Shown here: positions 53,793-63,442 of the stretch, one piece after another
How the letters are laid out: every line of letters starts with the position of its first letter
Numbering within the stretch: position 1 is the stretch's first letter
DNA from: Marivivens sp.
GTDB lineage: Bacteria > Pseudomonadota > Alphaproteobacteria > Rhodobacterales > Rhodobacteraceae
Assembly (NCBI GenBank): GCA_024642115.1
Contig: JAHEBU010000008.1
Location: forward strand, 124,001 to 188,000
Length of the DNA stretch: 64,000 nucleotides
Reading direction: 5' to 3'
Position numbers and translations under genes: made by a program
Notes under the pieces: generated by a model
What the model saw: only the letters and a program-made list of their open reading frames with translations
Told to the model about the DNA's origin: nothing
The model's database searches: none

Positions 53793-53904
53793 AGGGCTGG
53801 TTCCTGTGGATGAATAGGGGCATGGTCCGCGCACCCTGCCCGCGGGTCAAGTGGGCAAAACCTGACCGGGCGCTAGGTCTGGCTCAACCGAAACGGAGTC
53901 CGTC

Positions 53905-54615
53905 ATGATACCGCCCCTGCGCGCCCTGCTTGTCCTGGTGTTTACAGCGACCTTTGGCCTGTCGCCGCTGTTCACTGCCCCGTTTGCCGGATTTCGCCCC
54001 GACCAGTTGCCGATCCCGCAGGTCGATCCGCCGATCCAGCCCGCCGGATACGCCTTTGCAATCTGGGGGCTGATCTATGCGTGGCTGATCTTGTCGGCCC
54101 TGTTCGGCATTTGGAAACGCGGCAGCGATGCAGGATGGGACCGGGCGCGGGGGCCGCTGATCGTCAGTCTTGCCTGCGGGACACCTTGGCTGGCTGTGGC
54201 AAATACAAGCGCGATCTGGGCCACGGTTCTGATCTGGGCGATGGGAGTATCTGCGGTAGCCGCGCTGATCCTGTCGCCCCGGCAGGATCGGTGGTGGTTT
54301 CAGGCTCCGGTGGGCATTTACGCAGGCTGGCTGACGGCGGCGTCGTTCGTGGCGCTGGGCAGCACGATGGCCGGATACGGCGTGCTGACAGGCAGCGTGG
54401 GCTGGGCGTGGATCGGGATCATCGGCGCGCTGATCGTGGCCCTGGTCGTTCTGTGGCGCAGGCCCAAAGCACCCGAATACGGGCTGACCGTGATCTGGGC
54501 GCTGGTCGGCATCATCATGGCCAACCAGACAACGACCCTGTCGGTCAGCCTGCTGGCCGCCGCCGGGATTGTCGTCGTGCTGGCCCGGATCGCCCGCCCC
54601 CGCTTAGCGGTCTGA
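53905..54615 (+). CDS. Multi-pass membrane protein, TspO/MBR-like
   Basis: 236 residues with about seven hydrophobic segments. [19 protein letters not shown] and the many tryptophans resemble the tryptophan-rich sensory (TspO) family, but it is longer than the usual 150-160 residues, so I treat this as a distant relation. The frame overlaps the convergent der gene by 12 bases. Role unknown. Confidence 0.6.
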   Translation: MIPPLRALLVLVFTATFGLSPLFTAPFAGFRPDQLPIPQVDPPIQPAGYAFAIWGLIYAWLILSALFGIWKRGSDAGWDRARGPLIVSLACGTPWLAVANTSAIWATVLIWAMGVSAVAALILSPRQDRWWFQAPVGIYAGWLTAASFVALGSTMAGYGVLTGSVGWAWIGIIGALIVALVVLWRRPKAPEYGLTVIWALVGIIMANQTTTLSVSLLAAAGIVVVLARIARPRLAV

Positions 54616-56076
54616 GGGCGGACCTTTTTTCAGGTGCTTGCTCAGCTTGCTGGGCTGCGCCTTGGTCCGGCCTTTGAAGGGGTTCTTTTCGGACTGGTCG
54701 CGCAGGGTCATCCGGATCGGTGTGCCGGGCATGTCGAAATCGGCGCGCAATCCGTTTACCAGATAGCGGGAATAGCTTTCGGGAACCAATTCGGGGTGCG
54801 AGGTCATCACGACAAAGCCCGGCGGGCGGGTTTTCACCTGAGTCACATAGCGCATCTTGATCCGGCGGCCGCCGGGCGCGGGCGGCGGGTGCTGTTCAAG
54901 CATCCCCAGCAGCCAGCGGTTGAGTTTCGAGGTGGACACCCGCCGATTCCAGACGGCATAGGCCTTCATGATCGCCTCTTGCAGACGGTCGAGTCCCTTG
55001 CCCGTCTTGGCCGACACGGTGACCAGAGGCGCGCCGCGCAACTGCGGCAAAAGACGTTCGAACTGTTCGCGCAGGTCCTTGAGCTTGTCCTGCTTTTCGT
55101 CCTCGAGGTCCCATTTGTTCACGGCCACGACAACGGCGCGGCCTTCGCGTTCGGCTAGATCGGCAAGGCGCAAGTCCTGCTGTTCAAACGGAATTTCCAC
55201 GTCAAGCAGGACGATGACCACCTCGGCGAACTTGATCGCGCGGATGCCGTCGCCCACGGACATCTTTTCCAGCTTGTCCTGCACCTTGGCCTTTTTGCGC
55301 ATCCCCGCCGTGTCGAAAATACGCATGGGCACACCGCCCCACTCGGTTTGCACCGAAATGGCATCGCGGGTTATCCCCGCCTCGGGGCCGGTCAGAAGGC
55401 GCTCTTCGCCTAAGATCTTGTTGATAAGCGTCGATTTTCCCGCGTTGGGCCGGCCCATGACGGCGATTTGCAGGGGCTTGGCAAAGGTCGGAACGGGGAC
55501 GGCATCCTCGTCCTCGTCGCCGACATCCACATCGACTTCGGGATCGGTCTCGGCCGCTTCGGCGCGGGCTTTTTCATCAAACGCGTCGGCCAGCGGTTGC
55601 AACACGTCGTAGAGATCATCCATGCCTTCGCCGTGTTCGGCAGACAGGCGGATCGGTTCGCCCAAGCCCAGCGAATAAGCCTCGAGAAAGCCGGATTCGC
55701 CTGCCCGCCCTTCGGCCTTGTTGGCGGCAAGGATGACATGGGCGTTCTTTTTGCGCAGGATCTCGGCAAAGATCTGGTCGGTGGGGGTCACACCCTGACG
55801 CGCGTCGATCACAAACAGGCACACATCGGCCATTTCGACCGCGCGTTCGGTCAGACGGCGCATCCGGCCCTGAAGGCTGTCATCGGTCGCATCCTCGAGC
55901 CCGGCCGAGTCGATCACGGTAAAGCGCAGGTCGGCCAGCCGCCCCGCCCCTTCGCGCAGGTCGCGGGTCACACCGGGCTGGTCATCGACCAACGCCAGTT
56001 TCTTGCCGACAAGGCGGTTGAAGAGCGTCGATTTGCCCACATTGGGGCGGCCGACGATGGCAAGGGTAAAGGTCAT
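54604..56076 (-). CDS. der: Ribosome assembly GTPase Der (EngA)
   Basis: 490 residues. Two tandem G domains: [12 protein letters not shown] with DSAGLEDA (residues about 8-65), and [12 protein letters not shown] with [10 protein letters not shown] from about residue 207, plus NKWDLED. A KH-like C-terminal domain ([22 protein letters not shown]) and a basic tail. It acts in 50S assembly. With bamB and yfgM upstream it repeats the E. coli yfgM-bamB-der order. Confidence 0.97.
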   Translation of the reverse strand: MTFTLAIVGRPNVGKSTLFNRLVGKKLALVDDQPGVTRDLREGAGRLADLRFTVIDSAGLEDATDDSLQGRMRRLTERAVEMADVCLFVIDARQGVTPTDQIFAEILRKKNAHVILAANKAEGRAGESGFLEAYSLGLGEPIRLSAEHGEGMDDLYDVLQPLADAFDEKARAEAAETDPEVDVDVGDEDEDAVPVPTFAKPLQIAVMGRPNAGKSTLINKILGEERLLTGPEAGITRDAISVQTEWGGVPMRIFDTAGMRKKAKVQDKLEKMSVGDGIRAIKFAEVVIVLLDVEIPFEQQDLRLADLAEREGRAVVVAVNKWDLEDEKQDKLKDLREQFERLLPQLRGAPLVTVSAKTGKGLDRLQEAIMKAYAVWNRRVSTSKLNRWLLGMLEQHPPPAPGGRRIKMRYVTQVKTRPPGFVVMTSHPELVPESYSRYLVNGLRADFDMPGTPIRMTLRDQSEKNPFKGRTKAQPSKLSKHLKKGPPSDR

Positions 56077-56124
56077 GATGTGCGGGTCCTGCGGTCAGAA
56101 CCGGGGCGATACACCATTCGGCCC

Positions 56125-57432
56125 TTAACGGAAAGCCACCAGTTGGCCGCGGGTCGTCACGACATACAGCGTGCCACCCGCCACGACCGGGTTCGTGGTT
56201 GCCCCACCGGGGATGGCGACCTGCGCGACCAGCGCGCCAGAGATGGGATCAAACTGGCGCAACAGCCCGTCGGCCGAGGCAAGGATCAACCGCCCCCCCG
56301 CCAGAATCGGGCCATAATGGGCGACGATGGTCTTTTGCCGGCGCGCCCGGGTTTGGGTGAACTTTGGCAGGTCGACATGCCAGACAGGCTCGCCTGTGGC
56401 GGCGTCCAGCCGGACAAGCTGGCTCAGGTCATTGACAAAAAACAGCGATCCGCCCGCAGACCAGAGCGGCCCGGCCGCCCCTTCGCGGGCGGTCCACAAT
56501 TGATCACCGTTCGCTGGATCAAGCGCCACGACCCGGCCACCGACATTGCCCACATAGACCCGCCCGTTATCGACGACCGGATCGGCGGCGATATCGGGGA
56601 TCGTGCCCAGGGCCGATCCCAGTCGGGTGCCAGCGATCACACTGCTCCACCGGGTTGTGCCGCCTTGGGCAAAGGTGCCCAGAATCTGGCCCGATCCGAA
56701 CGGGATGATGGCCACGTCGCCGGACAGGGCGATACCCGCCCCACCGCCATAGGTCGGGGCACCGGGGACCGACCCTTGGGTCCAGCGGATGCGGCCATTC
56801 CCGGTCTCGATCGCCCAGGCCTGACCGTCGCGGGCGGTGACATAGACCAAATCTCCCTGCACGGTCGGGGCAGAACCGCCCGGCGCATTCAGGTCCTGAG
56901 TCCACAGGACACCGCCCGATGACGCATCCAGCGCCGTCAATTCGCCATAGCCCGAGGTGACGAACACGCGCCCGCCCCCAACGGCCAATCCGCCGCCCGA
57001 GGCCGATCCGGTGTCGCCCGCCGGGGCAAGGTCGCGGGTCCAGACCTGCCCGCCATTGGTCGCCGTGGCAGTGACCCGGGCGCGGGCGTCGATGGTATAG
57101 ATCACGCCGCCTGCCACCACCGGATCGCCGGTGATGCGGAACCGGCGGCTGTCGCCTTCGCCGATATTGACCGCGAAAAGCTGTGTAAGGTTCGCGCCCA
57201 GCGCCGGTTGCGGGATCCGGTGCGCGGGGCTGCCGTTACGCATCGTCCAGTCGGCATTGACGACCGGGGCGGGCAGGCTGATCGGACGGGCCTGGTTGAC
57301 CGAAGCCATCTGTTCGCCCGGCAGGCCGTCGCGAATGTTGAGCCGCTCTCCTGGCAGGATGACATCCTGGGGGCCGCAGCCCGACAAGAGAGCAAGCAGG
57401 AAAGAGGTGCCGATCAGGGTCCTGATAGTCAA
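56125..57432 (-). CDS. bamB: Outer membrane assembly lipoprotein BamB-like, PQQ-type beta-propeller
   Basis: 435 residues. The signal peptide ends in the lipobox LLSGC (Cys19). Repeated blades carry the pattern GxVxALDxxxGxxxW, for example VFVTSGYGELTALDASSGGVLWTQ (given in part), RVVALDPANGDQLW and VRLDAATGEPVWH. BamB supports outer membrane protein assembly with BamA. It lies 48 bases upstream of der and 32 bases downstream of the yfgM-like gene. Confidence 0.92.
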   Translation of the reverse strand: MTIRTLIGTSFLLALLSGCGPQDVILPGERLNIRDGLPGEQMASVNQARPISLPAPVVNADWTMRNGSPAHRIPQPALGANLTQLFAVNIGEGDSRRFRITGDPVVAGGVIYTIDARARVTATATNGGQVWTRDLAPAGDTGSASGGGLAVGGGRVFVTSGYGELTALDASSGGVLWTQDLNAPGGSAPTVQGDLVYVTARDGQAWAIETGNGRIRWTQGSVPGAPTYGGGAGIALSGDVAIIPFGSGQILGTFAQGGTTRWSSVIAGTRLGSALGTIPDIAADPVVDNGRVYVGNVGGRVVALDPANGDQLWTAREGAAGPLWSAGGSLFFVNDLSQLVRLDAATGEPVWHVDLPKFTQTRARRQKTIVAHYGPILAGGRLILASADGLLRQFDPISGALVAQVAIPGGATTNPVVAGGTLYVVTTRGQLVAFR

Positions 57433-57464
57433 GGTGTCTGCCCTTCTGCTCTGCCGGGTCCGGC

Positions 57465-58136
57465 TTATTGCGCGACCGGGGCGATGTCGGTCGGAAGATC
57501 GCCGCCCAGCGCCACAATCAGCCCTTGCGCCCGGTCACGCAAGCCCCGCGTGACGGTCGCGTCTTCAAGGATCGACGTCAGGCCCGCAATTGCGGCCGAC
57601 GTATCGCCCGCATCCACGTCTGCCAGCGCGATCTGTTCCAGCGCCAACAGGCGGAACGGACGGCCCGGCACGGCCAGCGGGGCCAGGGCCGCCTTGCGCT
57701 CGTCGGGGGTGGCGGAACTGCCGCTCAGCATCACGGATTTGAGCACGGCAAGATCGACATAGAGCGGGGTAACCCCCGGAATGGACGCAACCGTATTCAA
57801 GGTCGCCGCCGCGCCGGCATCATCGCCCGCGTCATGCAGACTGGCCGAGCGCAGAAAGGCAGTGACCACGGCCGCTGGCGTATCAGCGGGCAAGGCGGCC
57901 AGCGCGGCCTCGCGCGCGGTGGGGTCGTTCTGCGCCATCGCGGCAATGATGGCATCGCCCCGGTCCTTGGCGGCGCCTTCGGTCCGGGATTTCTGAAACT
58001 CGGTCCAGGCGGCGGCTCCGACCATTGCCAGAATGGCCACAACGGCGATCCAGCCATAGCGGCGGATATAGCCGAACAACTGGTCGCGGCGGACCTCTTC
58101 GGTCACCTCGTCGATGAAACTTTCGTTGTTGCTCAC
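57465..58136 (-). CDS. YfgM-like tetratricopeptide membrane protein
   Basis: 223 residues. A short cytoplasmic N-terminus with EVRRDQLFGYIRRYGW, one membrane segment (IAVVAILAMVGAAAW) and a periplasmic TPR-like helical region of alanine-rich repeats (AALAALPADTPAAVV). YfgM links the Sec translocon with periplasmic chaperones, and its gene lies before bamB-der in E. coli as here. Normal length. Confidence 0.85.
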   Translation of the reverse strand: MSNNESFIDEVTEEVRRDQLFGYIRRYGWIAVVAILAMVGAAAWTEFQKSRTEGAAKDRGDAIIAAMAQNDPTAREAALAALPADTPAAVVTAFLRSASLHDAGDDAGAAATLNTVASIPGVTPLYVDLAVLKSVMLSGSSATPDERKAALAPLAVPGRPFRLLALEQIALADVDAGDTSAAIAGLTSILEDATVTRGLRDRAQGLIVALGGDLPTDIAPVAQ

Positions 58137-58208
58137 GGCTGCTCCCCCGGCTCTCTGGCCCTTCCTACCGGATCAGGCGCAGGATTGCCAAGGGTGCGCA
58201 GGCACCCT

Positions 58209-59399
58209 TTATGCCGGAACCCGCTGAAGCCGGGGCAGGATCACCATCGACAGGGCCAATGCCGCCACCGCGCAGAGCGCAATCGCGCCCACCATCGGCG
58301 TGGCCGTTCCGTCAAAGAACAGGCCCGTGACCGCGATCATCACGCCCCCGGCCAGCATCTGCAACGTCCCCCCCAGAGACGAGGCAAGGCCCGCGATGTC
58401 GCCGTGGTCGTCCAGCGCCATCACCATCGTCGTGGGGATGACAAGGCCCAGACCCGCGTTGCCCAGAAACAGGAACCCAATCACGACCGGCAGGCTTGCC
58501 CCGCCCGCCAGACAGATCAGGAACAACGTGCACGCCGCCGCCGCAAATCCCATCACGGCCAACCGCATCACCCGGACCATCCCGAACCGCTCGCCCAAGG
58601 GGGCCGCCAGTTGGGACGAGGCGAAAAAGCCCAGCGCATTGACCGCAAACGCAAGGCTGAAGCCGGTGGGGCTCAGCCCGAACTGGCCGGTATAGACAAA
58701 GGATGCACTGGCGATGAACACGAAAAAGCTGGCCATGCCAAAGCCGCCGATGAACGTCAGCCCCATGAAGATCGGGTCGCGCATCAGCACGCCCGCCCCG
58801 CGCCACAGGTTGGGCAGGTTGACCTTGACCCGTTGGGCCGGGGCAAGCGTTTCGGGCAACAGGGCGCTGGTCACGAACAGGCTCATGACCGCGGCAAGGC
58901 ACAGGACCCAGAACAACAGCCGCCAACTGCCCAATGCAATCAGCCCCGACCCCGCCAGCGGGGCCAGAAACGGCGACACCGAAATCACCAACATGACCAG
59001 CGCCATCAGTCGCGTCGCGGCCGTGCCGGTGTGCATGTCGCGGATGACTGCACGGGGGACAACCATGACCACCGCCGCGCCCAACCCCTGGACGAACCGG
59101 GCCACGACCAGCGCACCGATGCTTGGTGCCAACGCACAACCAATTGATCCTAGAATGAAAATCCCCAGCCCCAGATACAGCGGCGTCTTGCGCCCGACCT
59201 GATCAGACCACGGGCCATAGAACAGTTGGCTGACGCCAAAGGCGATGAAATAAAAGGTCAGCGTCAACTGCGCATTGGCCACGTCGGTGCCCAGATCGGC
59301 CGTCAGCGCAGGCAGCGCGGGCAGATACATGTCGATGGCAAAGGGGCCGACAGCGGACAAAAGCCCCAGAACAAGGGCCGAACGGAACAGCGGAGTCAT
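58209..59399 (-). CDS. MFS drug transporter, Bcr/CflA subfamily
   Basis: 396 residues, twelve membrane segments. The N-terminal MYLPALPALTADLG and loop 2-3 FYGPWSDQVGRKTPLY (MFS motif DxxGRK) are typical for Bcr/CflA. It exports small molecules with protons; the substrate is unknown. It lies 72 bases downstream of the Atm1-type exporter gene, same strand, and may be in an operon with it. Confidence 0.92.
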   Translation of the reverse strand: MTPLFRSALVLGLLSAVGPFAIDMYLPALPALTADLGTDVANAQLTLTFYFIAFGVSQLFYGPWSDQVGRKTPLYLGLGIFILGSIGCALAPSIGALVVARFVQGLGAAVVMVVPRAVIRDMHTGTAATRLMALVMLVISVSPFLAPLAGSGLIALGSWRLLFWVLCLAAVMSLFVTSALLPETLAPAQRVKVNLPNLWRGAGVLMRDPIFMGLTFIGGFGMASFFVFIASASFVYTGQFGLSPTGFSLAFAVNALGFFASSQLAAPLGERFGMVRVMRLAVMGFAAAACTLFLICLAGGASLPVVIGFLFLGNAGLGLVIPTTMVMALDDHGDIAGLASSLGGTLQMLAGGVMIAVTGLFFDGTATPMVGAIALCAVAALALSMVILPRLQRVPA

Positions 59400-59474
59400 G
59401 ACAATATCCTTGGGGAAACGGGCCAGTGCGGCGTTGGCGAAAAGCTAGCGCAGCACCCCGGTTTTGACAACGGC

Positions 59475-61301
59475 TCAGGCGGCCTCGTCCTCTTCGCTCA
59501 GTTGCCGGTTCCATAGCTGCGCATACCGCCCCTCGGCGGCCAGCAAGGCGTCATGGTTGCCTTCCTCGACAATCACGCCATCCTCCAGCACGACAATGCG
59601 GTCGGCATCGGCGATGGTGGACAGTCGGTGGGCGATGGTGATGACCGTGCGACCCCGACCCATCGCCTTGAGTTCGGCCTGAATCTCCATCTCGGTTTCG
59701 GTATCCAGCGCACTTGTCGCCTCGTCCAGCAGCAGGATCGGGGGATTTTTGAGCAGGGTTCGGGCGATGCCCACCCGCTGCTTTTCACCCCCCGACAGCT
59801 TCAGACCACGCTCGCCCACGGATGTCTTGTAACCCTCGGGCAGCGACAGGATGAAGTCGTGGATCTTGGCGGCCTTGGCTGCGGCGATGATCTCGGCCTC
59901 CGAGGCCGTGGGGCGACCATAGGCGATGTTGTAGTGGATGGTATCGTTGAACAGGACAGTATCCTGCGGGACAACGCCAATTTCAGCGTGAAGGCTGGCT
60001 TGGGTCACATCACGCAGGTCCTGCCCGTCGATGCGGATCGCGCCGTCGACAACGTCATAGAACCGGAACAACAGCCTGCCGATGGTCGATTTACCCGATC
60101 CGGACGACCCAACGATGGCCACCGTCTGACCGAGGGCCACGCGCAGGCTGACCCCTTTCAGGATCGGCCGGGCCGCGTCATAGCCAAAATAGACCTTGTC
60201 AAACACGACCTCGCCACCTTGCACTTTTAGAACATCTGCATCGGGTTTGTCTTGAACTTCGGCGGGTTGCTCTAACAAATCGAACATATCGCCCATGTCG
60301 ATCAGGGCCTGCCGGATTTCGCGGTAAACCGTCCCAAGAAAGTTCAGGGGCATCGTGATCTGGATCATGTAGGCGTTGACCATGACGAAATCACCGACCG
60401 TCAGGCTGCCCGCCTGGACGCCCAAGGCGGCCATGACCATGACGATCATCAGGCCGATGGTGATGATCAGCAATTGACCGAAGTTGAGAAAGGCCAGCGA
60501 ATTGTTGGTCTTGACGGCCGCATCGGCATAGGCGGCCATCGAGGTGTCATAGCGGTCGGCCTCCCACCGTTCGGCAGCGAAATACTTGACCGTTTCAAAG
60601 TTCAGGAGGCTGTCGATCGCCTTTTGATTGGCGTCGGTGTCCTGCTTGTTCATCTCCTTGCGGATGCGCACCCGCATTTCGGTGACTGCAAAGGTAAACC
60701 AGACATAGATGGCAATCGTGATGAGGACGACGACCATGTACCAGGGGTCGAACTTGTACAGCAGGACCGCCAGCACCATCAAAAGCTGGATCACCAGAGG
60801 GCCCATGCTGAACAACAGGAATCGCAGCAGGAATTCGACGCCCTTGACCCCCCGCTCGATCACACGGCTCAGGCCCCCGGTCTTGCGCGCGATGTGATAG
60901 CGCATGGACAGGCGATGAATGTGGGTAAAGGTTTCGATGGCCAACTGCCGCAGGGCCTGCTGGCCCACCGGGGCAAAGATGACATCGCGCAACTGCTGGA
61001 ACCCGCCCGAGATCAGACGCGACAGCCCGTAGGCGATTGTCAGGCCCACAGCCCCCAGTGCCAGAAAGGTCGACGCACTGTCAGGCTTGGGCGCCAGCAC
61101 ATCGACCGCCTGCTGGTAAAAGATCGGCGTGGCCACGGCGATCACGTTGGCCAGCATGAGAACCGACAGGGACAGAACCACCCGCACGCGGACACCAAGC
61201 TGCCCCTTGGGCCACAGGTACGGGGCCACGCGAACGATGACGTTCCAGCCTTCGATCTTCTTGTTGCTCAGGTTGGCTTCGGTCTTGGAAAGGCGGCGCA
61301 T
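59475..61301 (-). CDS. Atm1-type ABC exporter (glutathione / heavy metal)
   Basis: 608 residues, half-transporter. The membrane domain (about 1-340) has six segments, with VATPIFYQQAVDVL, ARKTGGLSRVIERGVKGVEFL and NFETVKYFAAERWE, the family hallmark. The nucleotide domain has Walker A GSSGSGKSTIGRLLFRFYDV, signature LSGGEKQRVGIA and Walker B ILLLDEATSALD. The homologue of Novosphingobium Atm1 exports glutathione conjugates and metals; yeast Atm1 exports the sulfur species for cytosolic Fe-S biogenesis. Confidence 0.93.
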   Translation of the reverse strand: MRRLSKTEANLSNKKIEGWNVIVRVAPYLWPKGQLGVRVRVVLSLSVLMLANVIAVATPIFYQQAVDVLAPKPDSASTFLALGAVGLTIAYGLSRLISGGFQQLRDVIFAPVGQQALRQLAIETFTHIHRLSMRYHIARKTGGLSRVIERGVKGVEFLLRFLLFSMGPLVIQLLMVLAVLLYKFDPWYMVVVLITIAIYVWFTFAVTEMRVRIRKEMNKQDTDANQKAIDSLLNFETVKYFAAERWEADRYDTSMAAYADAAVKTNNSLAFLNFGQLLIITIGLMIVMVMAALGVQAGSLTVGDFVMVNAYMIQITMPLNFLGTVYREIRQALIDMGDMFDLLEQPAEVQDKPDADVLKVQGGEVVFDKVYFGYDAARPILKGVSLRVALGQTVAIVGSSGSGKSTIGRLLFRFYDVVDGAIRIDGQDLRDVTQASLHAEIGVVPQDTVLFNDTIHYNIAYGRPTASEAEIIAAAKAAKIHDFILSLPEGYKTSVGERGLKLSGGEKQRVGIARTLLKNPPILLLDEATSALDTETEMEIQAELKAMGRGRTVITIAHRLSTIADADRIVVLEDGVIVEEGNHDALLAAEGRYAQLWNRQLSEEDEAA

Positions 61302-61377
61302 GGGCTCTCCTGCGAGATGGCCCCTCTAACTAAGTCTGCGTCGTGGGAATGGCCAGCCCTGCCGCTGCCCCGCGACG

Positions 61378-62745
61378 TCACTGTGGAAGAACGAACACCT
61401 GACCGGGATAGATCAGGTCGGGGTTGCGGATGCGGTCGCGGTTGGCCTCGAACACCCGGACATAGAGCGTGCCCTCTCCATAGCGGTCCCGCGCGATGGC
61501 CCAAAGCGTGTTGCCCGGCTGCACGGTTTTGACGGCCACGGCGAAACCCGGTTTGGTCTGGTCTGCGATGGCAGCGGCGACGGCCTGAGGTTCTTCGCGT
61601 TGGAACGGGGTCTCGATCCGGCTGGTCACGGTGCCTGCCGCGTTCACCTCGTCCACCCGCAGCGTATAAACGCCGGTGTCGATCTGCGGCAGGTCGATCT
61701 GCCAGTCGCCACCGGGCAGGATCGGCGCTGTGGTCAGGGGGGCGTTGTCCAGATAGATGCGCACCTCGCCGCCCGCCGTGGCCCGCCCGGCCAGAGCCAC
61801 TTCGCCCGCCGGATCATAGGTGATCGTGTCGAGGGCGACGTTGGACATCACCTCGGGCGGGGTATCGGCGGCAATGGCGGGCTGCACAACCCGCACGCCA
61901 TCGGCATCCGACACCAACACGGCCGATTGTGCAGGGGCCCGTGGGGCGGATTGCGGCTCTGCGGCGGTTTCGGCTGGCTGGGGCGTCCCGGCGGCCACAG
62001 GTTCGGTCGCCGGGACGGATGAATCGGCGGTGGCTGTCTCGACGGTTACGGGCTCTGCGGTTGCAGGGTCGGCAGACGGCGTGCCCATCGCCACAGAGGG
62101 TTCCGTCGCAAGCGGTTCGGCGGCAGACGCTTCAGACGCTTCAGACGCAGGCTGTTCCGCGACAGACGCGTTGGCCAAGGGACCATCGGTTCCGTCTGAT
62201 GCCCCGGCCTGCTCGGGCTGGGCTGGTTCAGATGTCGCCTCTGCCATGACCGTCGGGGTCGGCGCGACCATGATCGTTTGATCCGACGCAACCGCCGACC
62301 CGTCTGGATCGGACACCAGCGTCAGACTGCGCGGATCGGCCGAAGGTGGGATGGTGACAAATGCGATAAAGGCACCAGAACTGTCGGTCATCATCCGGCT
62401 GACGGCGACGCCGTCCAGAACGATGTCCATCGTCGTAAGGGGGGCTGCGTGGCCCGCCACCACCGCCGTCCCGTCCGGTTCGATCCGCACTGTGTCAAAA
62501 ATCGGGATGACCGAGGTTGTCTCTGGTACAGGAGCCTCAACGGGGAGGGCGGTTTGCGCAACCGGGGCCGAAGCATCGGCCTCGGCGGAGGGGGGCTGTC
62601 CAACCGCCGACGCGACTGGGACCGGGTCCGCCGGGGCGAAAGGTGTCGCGGGCCGCAGCCCGAAATAGGCGATCACGGCGGCAATCGCCACCGCGCCCAG
62701 CCCCAGGCCAATCCTGCCCGCGTTCGATGACACGTCTTGCGCCAC
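61378..62745 (-). CDS. LysM-domain membrane-anchored protein
   Basis: 455 residues. One N-terminal membrane segment (IGLGLGAVAIAAVIAYFGL), a low-complexity Ala/Glu/Ser/Pro region (residues about 35-270), Ig-like beta repeats (VALAGRATAGGEVRIYLDNAP), and a C-terminal LysM (PGNTLWAIARDRYGEGTLYVRVFEANRDRIRNPDLIYPGQVFVLPQ, in parts). It binds peptidoglycan. It lies 76 bases upstream of the Atm1-type gene on the same strand, divergent from the LOG gene. Confidence 0.9.
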   Translation of the reverse strand: MAQDVSSNAGRIGLGLGAVAIAAVIAYFGLRPATPFAPADPVPVASAVGQPPSAEADASAPVAQTALPVEAPVPETTSVIPIFDTVRIEPDGTAVVAGHAAPLTTMDIVLDGVAVSRMMTDSSGAFIAFVTIPPSADPRSLTLVSDPDGSAVASDQTIMVAPTPTVMAEATSEPAQPEQAGASDGTDGPLANASVAEQPASEASEASAAEPLATEPSVAMGTPSADPATAEPVTVETATADSSVPATEPVAAGTPQPAETAAEPQSAPRAPAQSAVLVSDADGVRVVQPAIAADTPPEVMSNVALDTITYDPAGEVALAGRATAGGEVRIYLDNAPLTTAPILPGGDWQIDLPQIDTGVYTLRVDEVNAAGTVTSRIETPFQREEPQAVAAAIADQTKPGFAVAVKTVQPGNTLWAIARDRYGEGTLYVRVFEANRDRIRNPDLIYPGQVFVLPQ

Positions 62746-62867
62746 GCCCTGCCCTTTCCGATCCCCAACCCTCCAGACCCCGAAATCCTAGCTGAACGGT
62801 TGAGCGACCATAGCAACCGGGCTATGTCCGGTCAAAGCCCCTGCCGGTTTCCATCAAAGGATATGAC

Positions 62868-63431
62868 ATGCCCGCAACGCCTAGGTCCGTCTGTGTTTTT
62901 TGCGGCTCTCGCCCGGGTGCCGATCCAGCCTTTGGACAGGCGGCAACGGACTGCGGGGCGATGCTGGCGGCCAACGGCTGGCGGCTGGTCTACGGGGCGG
63001 GCGACGTGGGGCTGATGGGGATGGTGGCGCGGGCAACCCAAGCGGCCGGCGGCAAGACATTCGGCGTGATCCCCACCCATCTGATGCGGTGGGAAGTGGG
63101 CAAGCGCGACCTGGACAGCTTTGTCATCACCGAAACGATGCATGAGCGCAAAAAGGTCATGTTCATGAATGCCGACGCCATCGTGGTCCTGCCCGGCGGC
63201 GGCGGCAGTCTGGACGAATTCTTTGAAGTGTTGACCTGGGCGCAACTGGGCCTGCACAGCAAACCGATCGTGCTCGTCGATGTGAATGGCTACTGGGGGC
63301 CGCTGACAGCGCTGCTGGATCATATCGTGGGACAGGGGTTTGCCGACCCCTCGCTGCTGGACTTCATCACCACGGTCGCGGACGTGGCGCAGTTGGAAAC
63401 GTCCCTCCGATCCGCCCTTGGCAGCCATTAG
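62868..63431 (+). CDS. LOG family nucleoside 5'-monophosphate phosphoribohydrolase
   Basis: 187 residues, Rossmann-type fold. SVCVFCGSRPGADPAF, VYGAGDVGLMGMVARA and the catalytic VLPGGGGSLDEFFEVLTW (GGxGTxxE-type) are complete. It removes ribose-5-phosphate from nucleotides, and some members make free cytokinins. The following gene starts 11 bases later, which suggests cotranscription. Confidence 0.93.
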   Translation: MPATPRSVCVFCGSRPGADPAFGQAATDCGAMLAANGWRLVYGAGDVGLMGMVARATQAAGGKTFGVIPTHLMRWEVGKRDLDSFVITETMHERKKVMFMNADAIVVLPGGGGSLDEFFEVLTWAQLGLHSKPIVLVDVNGYWGPLTALLDHIVGQGFADPSLLDFITTVADVAQLETSLRSALGSH

Positions 63432-63442
63432 GAGGGCGTTTC